Shown here: in pieces, positions 11,503 through 19,674 of the stretch
Position numbering within the stretch: the stretch's first letter is position 1
How the letters are laid out: each line of letters starts with the position of its first letter
From: JBBSWB01 sp038046465
GTDB taxonomy: Archaea > Nanobdellota > Nanobdellia > Woesearchaeales > GW2011-AR9
Assembly: GCA_038046465.1 (NCBI GenBank)
Contig: JBBSWB010000048.1
Coordinates: 1-20,241, forward strand
Length of the DNA stretch: 20,241 nt
Direction of reading: 5' to 3'
The notes under the pieces: model-generated
Database searches by the model: none
What the model saw: only the letters and a program-made list of their open reading frames with translations
Told to the model about the DNA's origin: nothing
Position numbers and translations under genes: made by a program

Positions 11503-14073
11503 ATGATTTACAACGTACATAAAAAAATTGAAAGCATCAGTTTCAGTGTATTTTCACCTAAACAGATCACTGACTCTGCTGCAGCAAAGATAGTAACGCC
11601 AGAGTTATATGATCGAGAAGGTTATCCTGTAGATGGTGGCTTGATGGATCTTCGCTTAGGAGTTATAGACCCAGGATTACGTTGTAAGACTTGCAGTCAA
11701 AAATTAAAAGAATGCCCGGGGCATTTTGGTTACATTGAATTAGCCCGCCCAGTTATCCATATTAAGTTTGTCCGACAAATTCTTGATTTATTAAGATCCA
11801 CTTGTAAATCTTGCGGAAAAGTTTTGATTTCAGAAGAAAAAATAAAAAAGTTTTCTACTATGTTTGCAAAAACAGATGAAGAAGATGACGATGACGATGA
11901 TAATAAAGGAAAATCTACCTTTACTAAATTCATATTTAAAGATAAATGCCCTCATTGCGGTGCTAAACAGGAAAAAATCAAAATTGAAAAACCTTATAAT
12001 TTCTATGAGGGAGAAGTTCGCCTTAGCCCTATTGAAGTACGAGCTCGGTTAGAAAAAGTTTCTGACGAAGAAATGACTATATTCGGATTTAAGCCGGGAC
12101 ACGTACGACCAGAGTGGATGATTATTACCACGATGCAAATTCCCCCAGTAACTATGAGGCCAAGTATTACTTTGGAATCTGGAGAACGAAGCGAAGACGA
12201 TTTGACTCATAAATTAGGAGATATAGTAAGAATTAACCAACGCTTATTTGAAAATATTAATGCCGGTGCACCTGAAGTGATTATAGAAGATCTTTGGGAT
12301 TTATTGCAATACCACATTACTACTTTCTTTGACAATTCTGTTGCCCAATTGCCTCCTGCCCGACATAGGGGCGGACAACCTTTAAAGACTTTAACCGAAA
12401 GAATCAAAAGTAAAGAAGGACGTATTAGGCATAACCTTGCCGGTAAAAGGACGGACTTTTCTGCTAGAACTGTTATCAGTCCTGACCCTTTAATCAAACT
12501 TAATGAAGTTGGTGTGCCTAAAAGTATGGCTATGCACTTAACTGTTTCAGAACGGGTTACAGAATGGAATAAAGATTATTTGCGTAAAAAAGTAGAAAAT
12601 GGTCCTAAAACATATCCGGGAGCAAATTATATTATCAAACCTAATGGAAGAAGAAAAACTATTACTAATGAAACTAAAGATGAAATTTTAGAAGAATTAG
12701 ACGAAGGATTTATTGTTGAAAGGCATTTAATAGACGGAGATATTGCTTTATTTAACCGACAGCCTTCTTTGCACAGAATGAGCATGATGTGTCATTTTGT
12801 TAAAGTATTGCCTGGAAAAACGTTCCGTTTAAATCCAGCAGTATGTAATCCTTATAACGCTGACTTTGACGGTGACGAGATGAACCTGCATATTCCTCAG
12901 AATGAAGAAGCTCGTGCAGAAGCTAGAATATTAATGTTGGTTGAAACTCAAATCATCAGCCCCAGATACGGGTTAAGCGTAGTAGGATGTATTCACGATG
13001 CTATCACCGGAAATTACTTACTAACTAAAGAGCTAGTAATGACTCGGAACGAAGCAGTAGATTTATTATGTGCTTGCGGCATGAATGATTTTTCATCCTT
13101 ACCTAATAAAGATACTGTTGATGGTAAAGAAGTATTTTCAGTTTTATTACCTAAAGATTTTAATTTCATCGGAAAAGATAAAAGCGACAACCAGGTAAAA
13201 ATTATTAATGGGGTCTTAAAATCTGGTCTGATGGACAAAGCAAACTTAGGACAAGAAAGTGGATTAATGTTAAGGAATATTTATGAAAATTACGGACCAG
13301 CTTATACCGTAGAGTTATTAAACAAAATCTCTAAATTAGGTATAGCCGTTTTATCCCGTAGGGGATTTTCTATTGGAATCGGAGATTTAGATTTATCTCC
13401 AGCAGCAAGTGAACAAATTAAACAAGTTATTGAAGATTCAGAATTAGAAGCAGAAAAATTGATTGAAAAATACTTAGAAGGAAAATTAGAAGCCTTACCG
13501 GGTAGAACTTTGGAAGAAACTTTAGAATTAAAAATATTATTAGTTTTAAACAAAGCTAGGAATAAAAGCGGAGAAGCAGCTATCAAGCAGACTGGAAATA
13601 ACTCTGCTTTAATTATGGCTAGAAGCGGATCCAGAGGGAACCCCTTGCAAATTGCTCAGATGATTGCTTTAGTAGGTCAGCAAGCATTAAGAGGTAAAAG
13701 AATTGAAACTGGTTTTAATGGAAGAACCCTATCCTATTTTAAACGAGGCGATTTAGGTTCAAAATCGAGAGGGTTTATTAAAAGTAATTTTAGGAGCGGA
13801 TTAATGCCTCACGAATTTTTCTTTGGGGCAATGACGGGTAGGGACGCATTGATGGATACTGCTTTAAGAACGCCTAAATCAGGTTACCTTTACCGAAGAT
13901 TATCTAACGCTATGCAGGATCTTAAAGTTGCTTACGATGGCTCAGTAAGAGACGCCAGTGGAAGAATCGTGCAATTCGCTTATGGAGAAGATTCATTAGA
14001 TGTTTCTAAGACCAAAGGCGGAATTATTGACGTTCAGGAAATTATTCAACAAGTAATTGGTGAAAAACAATGA
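11503..14073 (+). CDS. rpoA1: RNA polymerase subunit A' (N-terminal part of Rpb1)
   Basis: Largest subunit, N-terminal part, 856 residues, carrying the catalytic centre. The metal-binding loop NADFDGDEMN is at 452-461 with D454, D456 and D458 as Mg ligands. Two zinc sites are complete: C61/C64/C71/H74 (clamp) and C101/C104 with C149/C152. RHRGGQPLKTLTERIKSKEGRIRHNLAGKR (287-316) is the conserved switch/lid region. The bridge-helix region GLMPHEFFFGAMTGRDALMDTALRTPKSGYL is near the C-terminus, where the archaeal split usually follows. Between the two halves of the second zinc site sits a run of six aspartates (128-133), an insertion of variable type. The gene overlaps rpoA2 by 4 nt (ATGA). Confidence 0.97.
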   Translation: MIYNVHKKIESISFSVFSPKQITDSAAAKIVTPELYDREGYPVDGGLMDLRLGVIDPGLRCKTCSQKLKECPGHFGYIELARPVIHIKFVRQILDLLRSTCKSCGKVLISEEKIKKFSTMFAKTDEEDDDDDDNKGKSTFTKFIFKDKCPHCGAKQEKIKIEKPYNFYEGEVRLSPIEVRARLEKVSDEEMTIFGFKPGHVRPEWMIITTMQIPPVTMRPSITLESGERSEDDLTHKLGDIVRINQRLFENINAGAPEVIIEDLWDLLQYHITTFFDNSVAQLPPARHRGGQPLKTLTERIKSKEGRIRHNLAGKRTDFSARTVISPDPLIKLNEVGVPKSMAMHLTVSERVTEWNKDYLRKKVENGPKTYPGANYIIKPNGRRKTITNETKDEILEELDEGFIVERHLIDGDIALFNRQPSLHRMSMMCHFVKVLPGKTFRLNPAVCNPYNADFDGDEMNLHIPQNEEARAEARILMLVETQIISPRYGLSVVGCIHDAITGNYLLTKELVMTRNEAVDLLCACGMNDFSSLPNKDTVDGKEVFSVLLPKDFNFIGKDKSDNQVKIINGVLKSGLMDKANLGQESGLMLRNIYENYGPAYTVELLNKISKLGIAVLSRRGFSIGIGDLDLSPAASEQIKQVIEDSELEAEKLIEKYLEGKLEALPGRTLEETLELKILLVLNKARNKSGEAAIKQTGNNSALIMARSGSRGNPLQIAQMIALVGQQALRGKRIETGFNGRTLSYFKRGDLGSKSRGFIKSNFRSGLMPHEFFFGAMTGRDALMDTALRTPKSGYLYRRLSNAMQDLKVAYDGSVRDASGRIVQFAYGEDSLDVSKTKGGIIDVQEIIQQVIGEKQ

Positions 14074-15218
14074 AAGCAGAACATGAATCTCTAATTGATA
14101 GTTATGCTGATAGATTATCTCCGTTAGTTATAACCGAGATAAAAAATAATATTCCTGGAACAATTTCTAAAAGCAACTTAACTGAAGTTATGGAAAAAAC
14201 TGCTTCAGTCTATGGTGCAGCAAAAATAAACGCCGGAGAATGTGTTGGTTTAGTCGGTGCAGAAAGTATTGGAGAACCAGGTACACAGATGGTTTTAAGA
14301 ACATTCCACTTTGCCGGGGTTGCTGAGATGAACGTAACCATGGGTTTGCCAAGAATTATAGAAATATTTGACGCTCGAAAAGATATCAGTACGCCGACTA
14401 TGGAAATTTTCTTAAAAAAACCACACAATAGCTCTATTGAAAGTGTTAAGAAATTTGCTACAAAAATTAAAGAAACAACTTTTGGAGAATTAGTAGAGGA
14501 ATATTCCTTGAACATTTTTGAACAGACTCTTAAAATAAAACTTAGTAAAGCTTTGCTAGAAGATTACGGGTTAACGGCAAAAGATATTGTAAAATCACTT
14601 AAATTAAAAAGCAAAGGCAGTAGCATGCAAGCAAATGATAATACTGAAATCGTGTTTACTCAAAAAGGAAAACCAGAAGAAATCAAAGAACTTTATAATC
14701 TTAAAGAAAAAATAAAAGATGTTAAACTTTTAGGAGTTAAGAGAATCAAACAAGTTCTTCCGGTAAAGCGGGATGAAGAATTTGTGATTTTAACTTCCGG
14801 AAGCAATCTTAAGGATATTTTAGCTATGCCTGAAGTTGATACGACCAGAACCACTAGCAACGATATTCACGAAATTTGCAGTGTGTTTGGAATAGAAGCA
14901 GCTAGACAGGCAATTATCAATGAAGTTTATAAAGTAATTGAGGCACAAGGATTAAATATTGACATTAGGCACGTTATGCTGGTGGCAGATATCATGTGTG
15001 CTTCCGGAGCTATCAAAGGGATTACTCGTTATGGTGTAGTCAAAGAAAAAGCCAGCGTTTTAGCAAGAGCATCATTTGAAACACCCATAAAACATCTTAT
15101 TAATGCTGCCTTGGAAGGAGAAGTAGACAGACTGACTTCCGTCGTAGAAAATGTTATGATTAATCAGCCGGTCCCCTTAGGAACGGGGTTGCCTGGTTTA
15201 GTTACAAAGATGAAATAA
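14070..15218 (+). CDS. rpoA2: RNA polymerase subunit A'' (C-terminal part of Rpb1)
   Basis: C-terminal part of the largest subunit, 382 residues. The trigger-loop region is intact: GECVGLVGAESIGEPGTQMV (56-75) followed by LRTFHFAGVAEMNVTMGLPRI (76-96). The C-terminal jaw and cleft region follows, with the conserved DIRHVMLVADIMCASGAIKGI and RASFETPIKHLINAALEGEVD segments near the end. The gene begins in an ATGA overlap with rpoA1, so translation is probably coupled and the two products are made in equal amounts. rpl30e starts 13 nt after the stop, preceded by AAAGGT. Confidence 0.96.
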   Translation: MKAEHESLIDSYADRLSPLVITEIKNNIPGTISKSNLTEVMEKTASVYGAAKINAGECVGLVGAESIGEPGTQMVLRTFHFAGVAEMNVTMGLPRIIEIFDARKDISTPTMEIFLKKPHNSSIESVKKFATKIKETTFGELVEEYSLNIFEQTLKIKLSKALLEDYGLTAKDIVKSLKLKSKGSSMQANDNTEIVFTQKGKPEEIKELYNLKEKIKDVKLLGVKRIKQVLPVKRDEEFVILTSGSNLKDILAMPEVDTTRTTSNDIHEICSVFGIEAARQAIINEVYKVIEAQGLNIDIRHVMLVADIMCASGAIKGITRYGVVKEKASVLARASFETPIKHLINAALEGEVDRLTSVVENVMINQPVPLGTGLPGLVTKMK

Positions 15219-15231
15219 GAAAGGTACAATA

Positions 15232-15513
15232 ATGGCAAAGAAAGAAGAAATTGGAAAAGAAATTAAAGAATTAAAAGTTAAAATTCAAGAGGATAAAGTA
15301 GTTATTGGGGTAGAAAAGGTATTGAAAGGTCTTAGAAATAAAACTCTTCATAAAATATTTTTGGCCAGTAATTGTCCTCCAAAACTCAGTGAAGATGTTT
15401 ATTATTATGCTCGATTAGCTGATGTTCCCGTCGTTAAAATTGAATTTGACAACGAAGAATTAGGCATATTCTGCAAGAAGAACTTTTTCATTGCCGTATT
15501 AGGAGTTAATTAG
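15232..15513 (+). CDS. rpl30e: 50S ribosomal protein eL30
   Basis: Member of the L7Ae/L30e/S12e RNA-binding family (93 residues); a large-subunit protein in archaea. It shows the family fold: an N-terminal helix, GVEKVLKGLRNKTLHKIFLA (26-45), ASNCPPKLSEDVYYYARLAD (45-64) and the closing ELGIFCKKNFFIAVLGV segment. The position between rpoA2 and nusA is the conserved archaeal order, which makes eL30 preferable to the related L7Ae. The N-terminus (1-18) is lysine-rich and slightly longer than usual. Confidence 0.92.
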   Translation: MAKKEEIGKEIKELKVKIQEDKVVIGVEKVLKGLRNKTLHKIFLASNCPPKLSEDVYYYARLADVPVVKIEFDNEELGIFCKKNFFIAVLGVN

Positions 15514-15524
15514 TAGGGAAATAA

Positions 15525-15938
15525 ATGAACAAAGTAATCCTAGACCAAGAAGCATTTGGTTTATCTTCCTTGATGGAAAAAATTGCCCGGGTTCGAGTAA
15601 AAGATTGTTTTAAAGATGAAGAAATAATCTATTTTGTGGTTGCCCCAGGAGAATTGGGAAAAGCAATCGGTAAAGGCGCGATTAATATCAAACGAGCACA
15701 AGAAGAGTTTGGCAAAAGAATTAAACTTATTGAATATAATGATGAAGTGGTAAGATTTATAAAAAACATCATTTATCCAGCCAAGGTTGAAGAGATTATT
15801 GAAGAAAATAACATTATTTTTATAAAGGATAGCAGTAAGAAAACGAAAAGTTTATTAATAGGGCGTGGTGGGAAAAACCTTAAGCTTATAAATAGAGCCG
15901 TAAAACGGTTCTTTAACAAAGAAGTAAAAGTCGTTTAA
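15525..15938 (+). CDS. nusA: NusA-like transcription factor (archaeal, two KH domains)
   Basis: Archaeal NusA is a short protein with only the two KH RNA-binding domains of bacterial NusA, without the N-terminal polymerase-binding and S1 parts. The 137 residues fit this: KH1 contains GELGKAIGKGAINIKRA (42-58) and KH2 contains SLLIGRGGKNLKLI (109-122). It is thought to act in transcription elongation or termination; its place inside the RNA polymerase operon before rps12 is conserved in archaea. rps12 starts one base after the stop, so translation is probably coupled. Confidence 0.93.
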   Translation: MNKVILDQEAFGLSSLMEKIARVRVKDCFKDEEIIYFVVAPGELGKAIGKGAINIKRAQEEFGKRIKLIEYNDEVVRFIKNIIYPAKVEEIIEENNIIFIKDSSKKTKSLLIGRGGKNLKLINRAVKRFFNKEVKVV

Positions 15939-15939
15939 A

Positions 15940-16359
15940 ATGGCAAACAAATCCAGAGGATTAGGATCAGCAAAGAAATTGAAGCAAAGAAGGAAGCAGT
16001 TTAAGCTAATTAAGAGAACAAAATTAAAGAAAAAAGTTGACCCCTTAGCTGGTTCTTCTCAGGCAAAAGCCATCGTTCTAGAAAAGATTCAAGTAGAAGC
16101 TAAACAGCCTAACTCAGCAATGAGAAAATGTGCTCGAGTTCAATTAATTAAAAATGGAAAACAAATTACTGCTTTCATGCCCGGAGATGGCGCTCAAAAA
16201 CTTATTAATGAACACGATGAAGTTATCGTTGAATGTATTGGCGGAAAAATGGGCCGAGCAAAAGGAGATATTCCTGGGGTTAGATGGCAAGTTATCAAAG
16301 TTAATGATCAAAGTTTAATTGCTCTGTTGAGCGGTAAATTAGAGAAAGCAAGGAGATAA
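15940..16359 (+). CDS. rps12: 30S ribosomal protein uS12
   Basis: Small-subunit decoding-centre protein. The 139 residues carry the universal segments AKQPNSAMRKCARVQLIKNG (54-73), FMPGDGA (79-85), LINEHDEVIVECIGG (88-102) and GDIPGVRWQVIKVN (109-122). The N-terminal extension (1-33) is very basic, as in archaeal and eukaryotic uS12. The C-terminus KARR is typical. An AGGAGAT sequence at its very end serves as the Shine-Dalgarno site for rps7, 6 nt downstream. Confidence 0.97.
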   Translation: MANKSRGLGSAKKLKQRRKQFKLIKRTKLKKKVDPLAGSSQAKAIVLEKIQVEAKQPNSAMRKCARVQLIKNGKQITAFMPGDGAQKLINEHDEVIVECIGGKMGRAKGDIPGVRWQVIKVNDQSLIALLSGKLEKARR

Positions 16360-16365
16360 ACATAT

Positions 16366-16965
16366 ATGGTTGAAATTAAATACTTTAATCGGTGGACTGC
16401 AGAGAAAGCTTCTGTTTCCGACCTCGGTTTAGTTAATTATATCTCTTTGAATCCTAAAATCCTGCCTAAAACCGGAGCAAGATACGCAGGGAATAGATTC
16501 CATAAATCTTATACGTTTATCATAGAAAGATTAGCTAGTAAATTGATGAACTCGGGGCATAAAAGCAAAAAGCATTTTATGAGTTCTGGACACAATACTG
16601 GCAAGAAAACTAAGGCCTTAAAAGTGGTCGAAAAAGCTTTGATAAAAGCTGAACAGAAACTTAAACAAAATCCACTGAATGTATTGGTAAAAGCAATTGA
16701 AAATGCTGCTCCACGGGAAGAAGTTATTGCCGTTGAATATGGGGGAGCGAGATATCCAAAAGCAGTCGAAGTAGCTCCACAACGAAGGGTTGATTTGGCG
16801 TTACGATTTATGACTCAAGGAGCTTACGTTCGAAGTTTTAACAAGAAAATAAAAATTGAAGATTCTTTGGCTGACGAATTAATTAATGCAGCTTTATGTT
16901 CTGGTAAGAGCGCAGCAATTTCCAAGAAAAGAGATTTGGAAAGGCAAGCAGCTTCAAGTAAGTAA
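16366..16965 (+). CDS. rps7: 30S ribosomal protein uS7
   Basis: Small-subunit assembly-initiator protein that binds the 16S rRNA 3' domain. The 199 residues show NVLVKAIENAAPREEV (104-119), GGARYPKAVEVAPQRRVDLAL (125-145) and the C-terminal helix rich in serine, alanine and lysine. Archaeal length is normal. It is the last gene of the rpo operon in this window. In many archaea EF-1 alpha and rps10 follow, but here a convergent tgt gene comes next, so the operon ends early. The Shine-Dalgarno site AGGAGAT lies in the end of rps12. Confidence 0.95.
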   Translation: MVEIKYFNRWTAEKASVSDLGLVNYISLNPKILPKTGARYAGNRFHKSYTFIIERLASKLMNSGHKSKKHFMSSGHNTGKKTKALKVVEKALIKAEQKLKQNPLNVLVKAIENAAPREEVIAVEYGGARYPKAVEVAPQRRVDLALRFMTQGAYVRSFNKKIKIEDSLADELINAALCSGKSAAISKKRDLERQAASSK

Positions 16966-17029
16966 GAATTGAACTCTTAGCTATTTTAAATTGAATCTCT
17001 ATTTTAAATTAAAATTATTGTCTTAATTT
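16966..17029. terminator. T-rich convergent terminator region
   Basis: The 64-bp gap between the convergent rps7 and tgt genes is AT-rich, with short T runs on plus and on minus. It contains a repeated ATTTTAAATT (16983-16992, 17001-17010), a near-palindromic sequence. There is no strong hairpin. Archaeal oligo-T termination in both directions is likely. Confidence 0.4.
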
Positions 17030-18136
17030 TTAATTAAATCTGCTGGAAAATTCTTTTTTAAATTCGGCAAACCTTTTTTCTTTTATGGCTTTTTTGGCGT
17101 CTTCAACTAATTTTAAAACAAAAAATAAATTATGGATGCTCTGTAGCCGCATAGCTACCGGTTCTTTAATTTTTACTAAATGGTATAAATAAGCTTTAGT
17201 GTAATTTTGGCAAGTGTGACAACCACAACCCGGTTCAATAGAAGTAAAATCGTGTGCATATTCCTGCTTCTCAATGCAAATCGTTCCTGTGGACGTAAAT
17301 AAAGCATTATGTCGGGCATTTTGGGTTGGATAAATAGAATCAAAACAATCTATCCCTTTTTCAATAAAACTTAATATTTCTTCCGGACTGCCCACGCCCA
17401 TTACATATCGTGGTCTGTCTTCTGTAATGAATGGAAGAGCTGCATCAACTGCTTGATACATTTCTTTTTTTGGCTCGCCAATAGCCACCCCGCCAATAGC
17501 AATACCATCAAAATCTAGAGAATTAATGAATTTGGCACTTTCTTCTCTCAAATCAGGATAAAAATTCCCTTGTACAATCCCAAATAAAAGTTGTTTTGAT
17601 TTTCGTTGTTTTTTGAGTTCTTGATGAAATTGCAAACTTTCTTTTCCCCACCGATGGGTATTTTCCATCGCTGCTTTAGCTTCTTCTTTACTTATCCCGT
17701 AAGGAGACATGTCATCGAGCATCATGGCTACGTCGCTATTTATGGTCAGCTGGATATTCATTATTTTTTCTGGTGTAAGCACGATTTTACTATTATCAAA
17801 AGGGCTGCGGAAATGTAACCCTTTCTTACTTTTTTTAATAAAAATATTTCTGGACATCTGAAACCCGCCACAATCAGTAAATATAACTTTATTAAAATTC
17901 ATGAAATGGTGAATTCCGCCGGCTTTTTCCATTGTTTTTATTCCGGGCTTTAAACTTAATAGAAAAGAATTAGAGATAATTGCTTTTGCCGGAATCGTTT
18001 TATAATCGTCAGTGGTGATATACTTTCCGGAAGCTCTGGTGGCTACGGGCATAAAGAAAGGCGTTTCTATAGTTCCATGAGCAGTCTTCAGTTTTCCTAC
18101 CCTGGCTTTTCCATCCTGATGAGTTATTTTGAACAT
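17030..18136 (-). CDS. tgt: tRNA-guanine transglycosylase, bacterial length
   Basis: TGT-family enzyme that exchanges a guanine in tRNA for a modified base. The catalytic aspartates are D88 (TDCGGFQMS, 87-95) and the nucleophile D266 (FDSIYPTQNAR, 265-275). The pocket segment is GIVQG (186-190) and GIAIGGVAIGE is at 211-221. Zinc ligands are C304, C306, C309 and H335. The 368 residues stop after the catalytic domain. Archaeal arcTGT, which modifies G15 for archaeosine, normally has long C-terminal domains including PUA, and these are absent. Overall it resembles queuine-type TGT that acts on G34 of GUN-anticodon tRNAs. Whether it acts at 15 or 34 cannot be told from sequence alone. A TATA-like ATTTTAAAAT at 18159-18168 (minus) suggests a leaderless message. 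Confidence 0.9.
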   Translation of the reverse strand: MFKITHQDGKARVGKLKTAHGTIETPFFMPVATRASGKYITTDDYKTIPAKAIISNSFLLSLKPGIKTMEKAGGIHHFMNFNKVIFTDCGGFQMSRNIFIKKSKKGLHFRSPFDNSKIVLTPEKIMNIQLTINSDVAMMLDDMSPYGISKEEAKAAMENTHRWGKESLQFHQELKKQRKSKQLLFGIVQGNFYPDLREESAKFINSLDFDGIAIGGVAIGEPKKEMYQAVDAALPFITEDRPRYVMGVGSPEEILSFIEKGIDCFDSIYPTQNARHNALFTSTGTICIEKQEYAHDFTSIEPGCGCHTCQNYTKAYLYHLVKIKEPVAMRLQSIHNLFFVLKLVEDAKKAIKEKRFAEFKKEFSSRFN

Positions 18137-18158
18137 TTATTTGTAGAATGAGGGTGTT

Positions 18159-18168
18159 TATTTTAAAA
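18159..18168 (-). promoter_or_regulatory. TATA element of tgt
   Basis: ATTTTAAAAT, centred about 27 nt before the tgt ATG at 18136, is consistent with leaderless transcription. Confidence 0.45.
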
Positions 18169-18230
18169 TATTTGGAATAAAATGAGAGAAACTACCTTAA
18201 GAACCTAAACAATTTTCTTTTTCACTACTT

Positions 18231-18236
18231 TTTTAA
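18231..18236 (+). promoter_or_regulatory. TATA element of the 18260 gene
   Basis: TTTTAAAC-type element centred about 26 nt before ATG 18260, suggesting a leaderless transcript. It lies in the same 123-bp divergent gap as the tgt promoter. Confidence 0.45.
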
Positions 18237-18259
18237 ACTAGGCCACTATTAAGATTATA

Positions 18260-18670
18260 ATGGCAGATCCCATTAAGATTTACCAAGCAGAGTATAGTTA
18301 TTACCAGGATTTTGGAGATTTTGCACGCACAGTCAAAGAGCGTTATTTTATAATCGCTCAAAATGAACAGGAAGCTACTGCCAAAGGGGATAAGTTATTT
18401 GGGTTTATTTCTGAATCTCATCAAGCTTTGATAGGAGGCACAACTGTAACCTACGATAACGACTGTTCCGCTAGCCGCAGCAGATTAAGTAATTTCAGGA
18501 AATCTATTACGGAGTATTCGGGCATAATTATATCTGCTCCAAAATTAAGCGGCCGTGATGCTTATGAATTTGGTTTAGAAGCGGTAATTGCCAGCAGCGA
18601 TGATGGCGAGAATGATGATAATGATAATAACCCTCTTATTGTAAAATTTATTCCGGTAAAACTTATTTAA
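18260..18670 (+). CDS. Protein of unknown function with Asp/Asn-rich stretch
   Basis: I do not recognise this 136-residue soluble protein. The N-terminal half looks like a compact alpha/beta unit (KIYQAEYSYY, then ERYFIIAQNEQEATAKGDKL at 27-46, a strand-helix pattern seen in many small nucleic-acid or ligand-binding domains). Residues 113-124 are almost only Asp, Asn, Gly and Glu, probably a flexible acidic loop, followed by a final hydrophobic strand (PLIVKFIPVKL). There is no TM segment and no cysteine motif. The start is supported by TATA spacing. It lies upstream of kae1 on the same strand, but kae1 has its own TATA box, so the two need not be linked. Confidence 0.65.
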   Translation: MADPIKIYQAEYSYYQDFGDFARTVKERYFIIAQNEQEATAKGDKLFGFISESHQALIGGTTVTYDNDCSASRSRLSNFRKSITEYSGIIISAPKLSGRDAYEFGLEAVIASSDDGENDDNDNNPLIVKFIPVKLI

Positions 18671-18693
18671 TTCTTGTTTTTAACCCACATCTT

Positions 18694-18701
18694 TTTAAAT
18701 A
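18694..18701 (+). promoter_or_regulatory. TATA box of kae1
   Basis: TTTAAATA-like element centred about 26 nt before ATG 18724. The spacing indicates a leaderless kae1 message. Confidence 0.5.
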
Positions 18702-18723
18702 AACATCTAATTTTAATTGACAC

Positions 18724-19674
18724 ATGAACATCTTAGGAATAGAGTCAACGGCCCATACTTTTGGGGTCGGGATTATAACCAGTACTGGAAAAATCTTGGC
18801 GAATGTTAAAGATAGTTATACTTCCAATGACATTGGCATGATTCCTGATCAGATCGTTGAACATCACCAAAAAATTGCTGAAAAAGTATTGCAAACCGCT
18901 TTAGATGAAGCTAAATTAACTTGGAAAGAGATTAGTTTTATTGCTTATTCTGCCGGACCAGGAATTGATCCGGTGTTATGGTTTGGTTATAATAAAGCAA
19001 AAGAATGGAGTGAAAAAAACGGGAAAAAATTAGTTCCGGTTAACCATTGTGCCGCCCATTTAAGTATAGGTAAAATTTGGAATAAGTTGACCGATCCTTG
19101 TTATTTATATGTTTCCGGAGTAAATACCCAAACGATTATCCATGACGGAGGAAAATATCGCGTGTTTGGTGAAACGTTAGATATTGGATTAGGAAATATG
19201 CTCGATAAATTTGGCCGCATTCTTAATTTAGGTTTTCCAGCCGGAGCAAAAATGGAAGAATTGTCCAAGACTGGAAAATATATAGAACTTCCTTATACAG
19301 TTAAAGGCATGGATGTTTCTTTTTCAGGAATACTTACTAAGGTACAACAGCTATATGATCGAAAACAAGCCAGTAAGGAAGATTTGTGCTTTTCCATTCA
19401 GGAAACCTGCTTTGCGATGTTAACTGAAGTAGTAGAACGAGCTATGGCTCATACTGGAAAACAAGAACTATTGTTGGTGGGAGGGGTAGGGGCTAACAAA
19501 AGGTTCTGTGAAATGTTGATGATTATGTGTAAAGAAAGAGGAGCTAAGTTTTACAAAGTACCTTTAGAATTAGCAGGGGATCAGGGAGCAATGATTGCCT
19601 GGGAAGGCTTCTTAAGAAAAGACGAAGGGAGAGTTATGGACGTGAACCCGCAATGGAGAATTGATGAAATATGA
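18724..19674 (+). CDS. kae1: Kae1, catalytic subunit of KEOPS (tRNA t6A37 synthesis)
   Basis: ASKHA-fold enzyme that transfers threonylcarbamoyl to A37 of ANN-decoding tRNAs, normally with Bud32, Cgi121 and Pcc1. Family features are ILGIESTAHTFGVGI (3-17), SAGPG (76-80), VNHCAAH with metal ligands H108 and H112, YVSG..TQ (129-136), FPAGAKMEEL (171-180), MDVSFSGI (196-203), GGVGAN (253-258) and GDQGAMIAW with D286. The 316 residues are a lone Kae1, not a Kae1-Bud32 fusion. It is divergent: SGGNTQ has become SGVNTQ, DNG has become DQG, and the usual GGIHPREAARHH loop is shortened around 36-48. The metal ligands are kept. Its last bases (ATGA) overlap the next gene. Confidence 0.92.
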   Translation: MNILGIESTAHTFGVGIITSTGKILANVKDSYTSNDIGMIPDQIVEHHQKIAEKVLQTALDEAKLTWKEISFIAYSAGPGIDPVLWFGYNKAKEWSEKNGKKLVPVNHCAAHLSIGKIWNKLTDPCYLYVSGVNTQTIIHDGGKYRVFGETLDIGLGNMLDKFGRILNLGFPAGAKMEELSKTGKYIELPYTVKGMDVSFSGILTKVQQLYDRKQASKEDLCFSIQETCFAMLTEVVERAMAHTGKQELLLVGGVGANKRFCEMLMIMCKERGAKFYKVPLELAGDQGAMIAWEGFLRKDEGRVMDVNPQWRIDEI

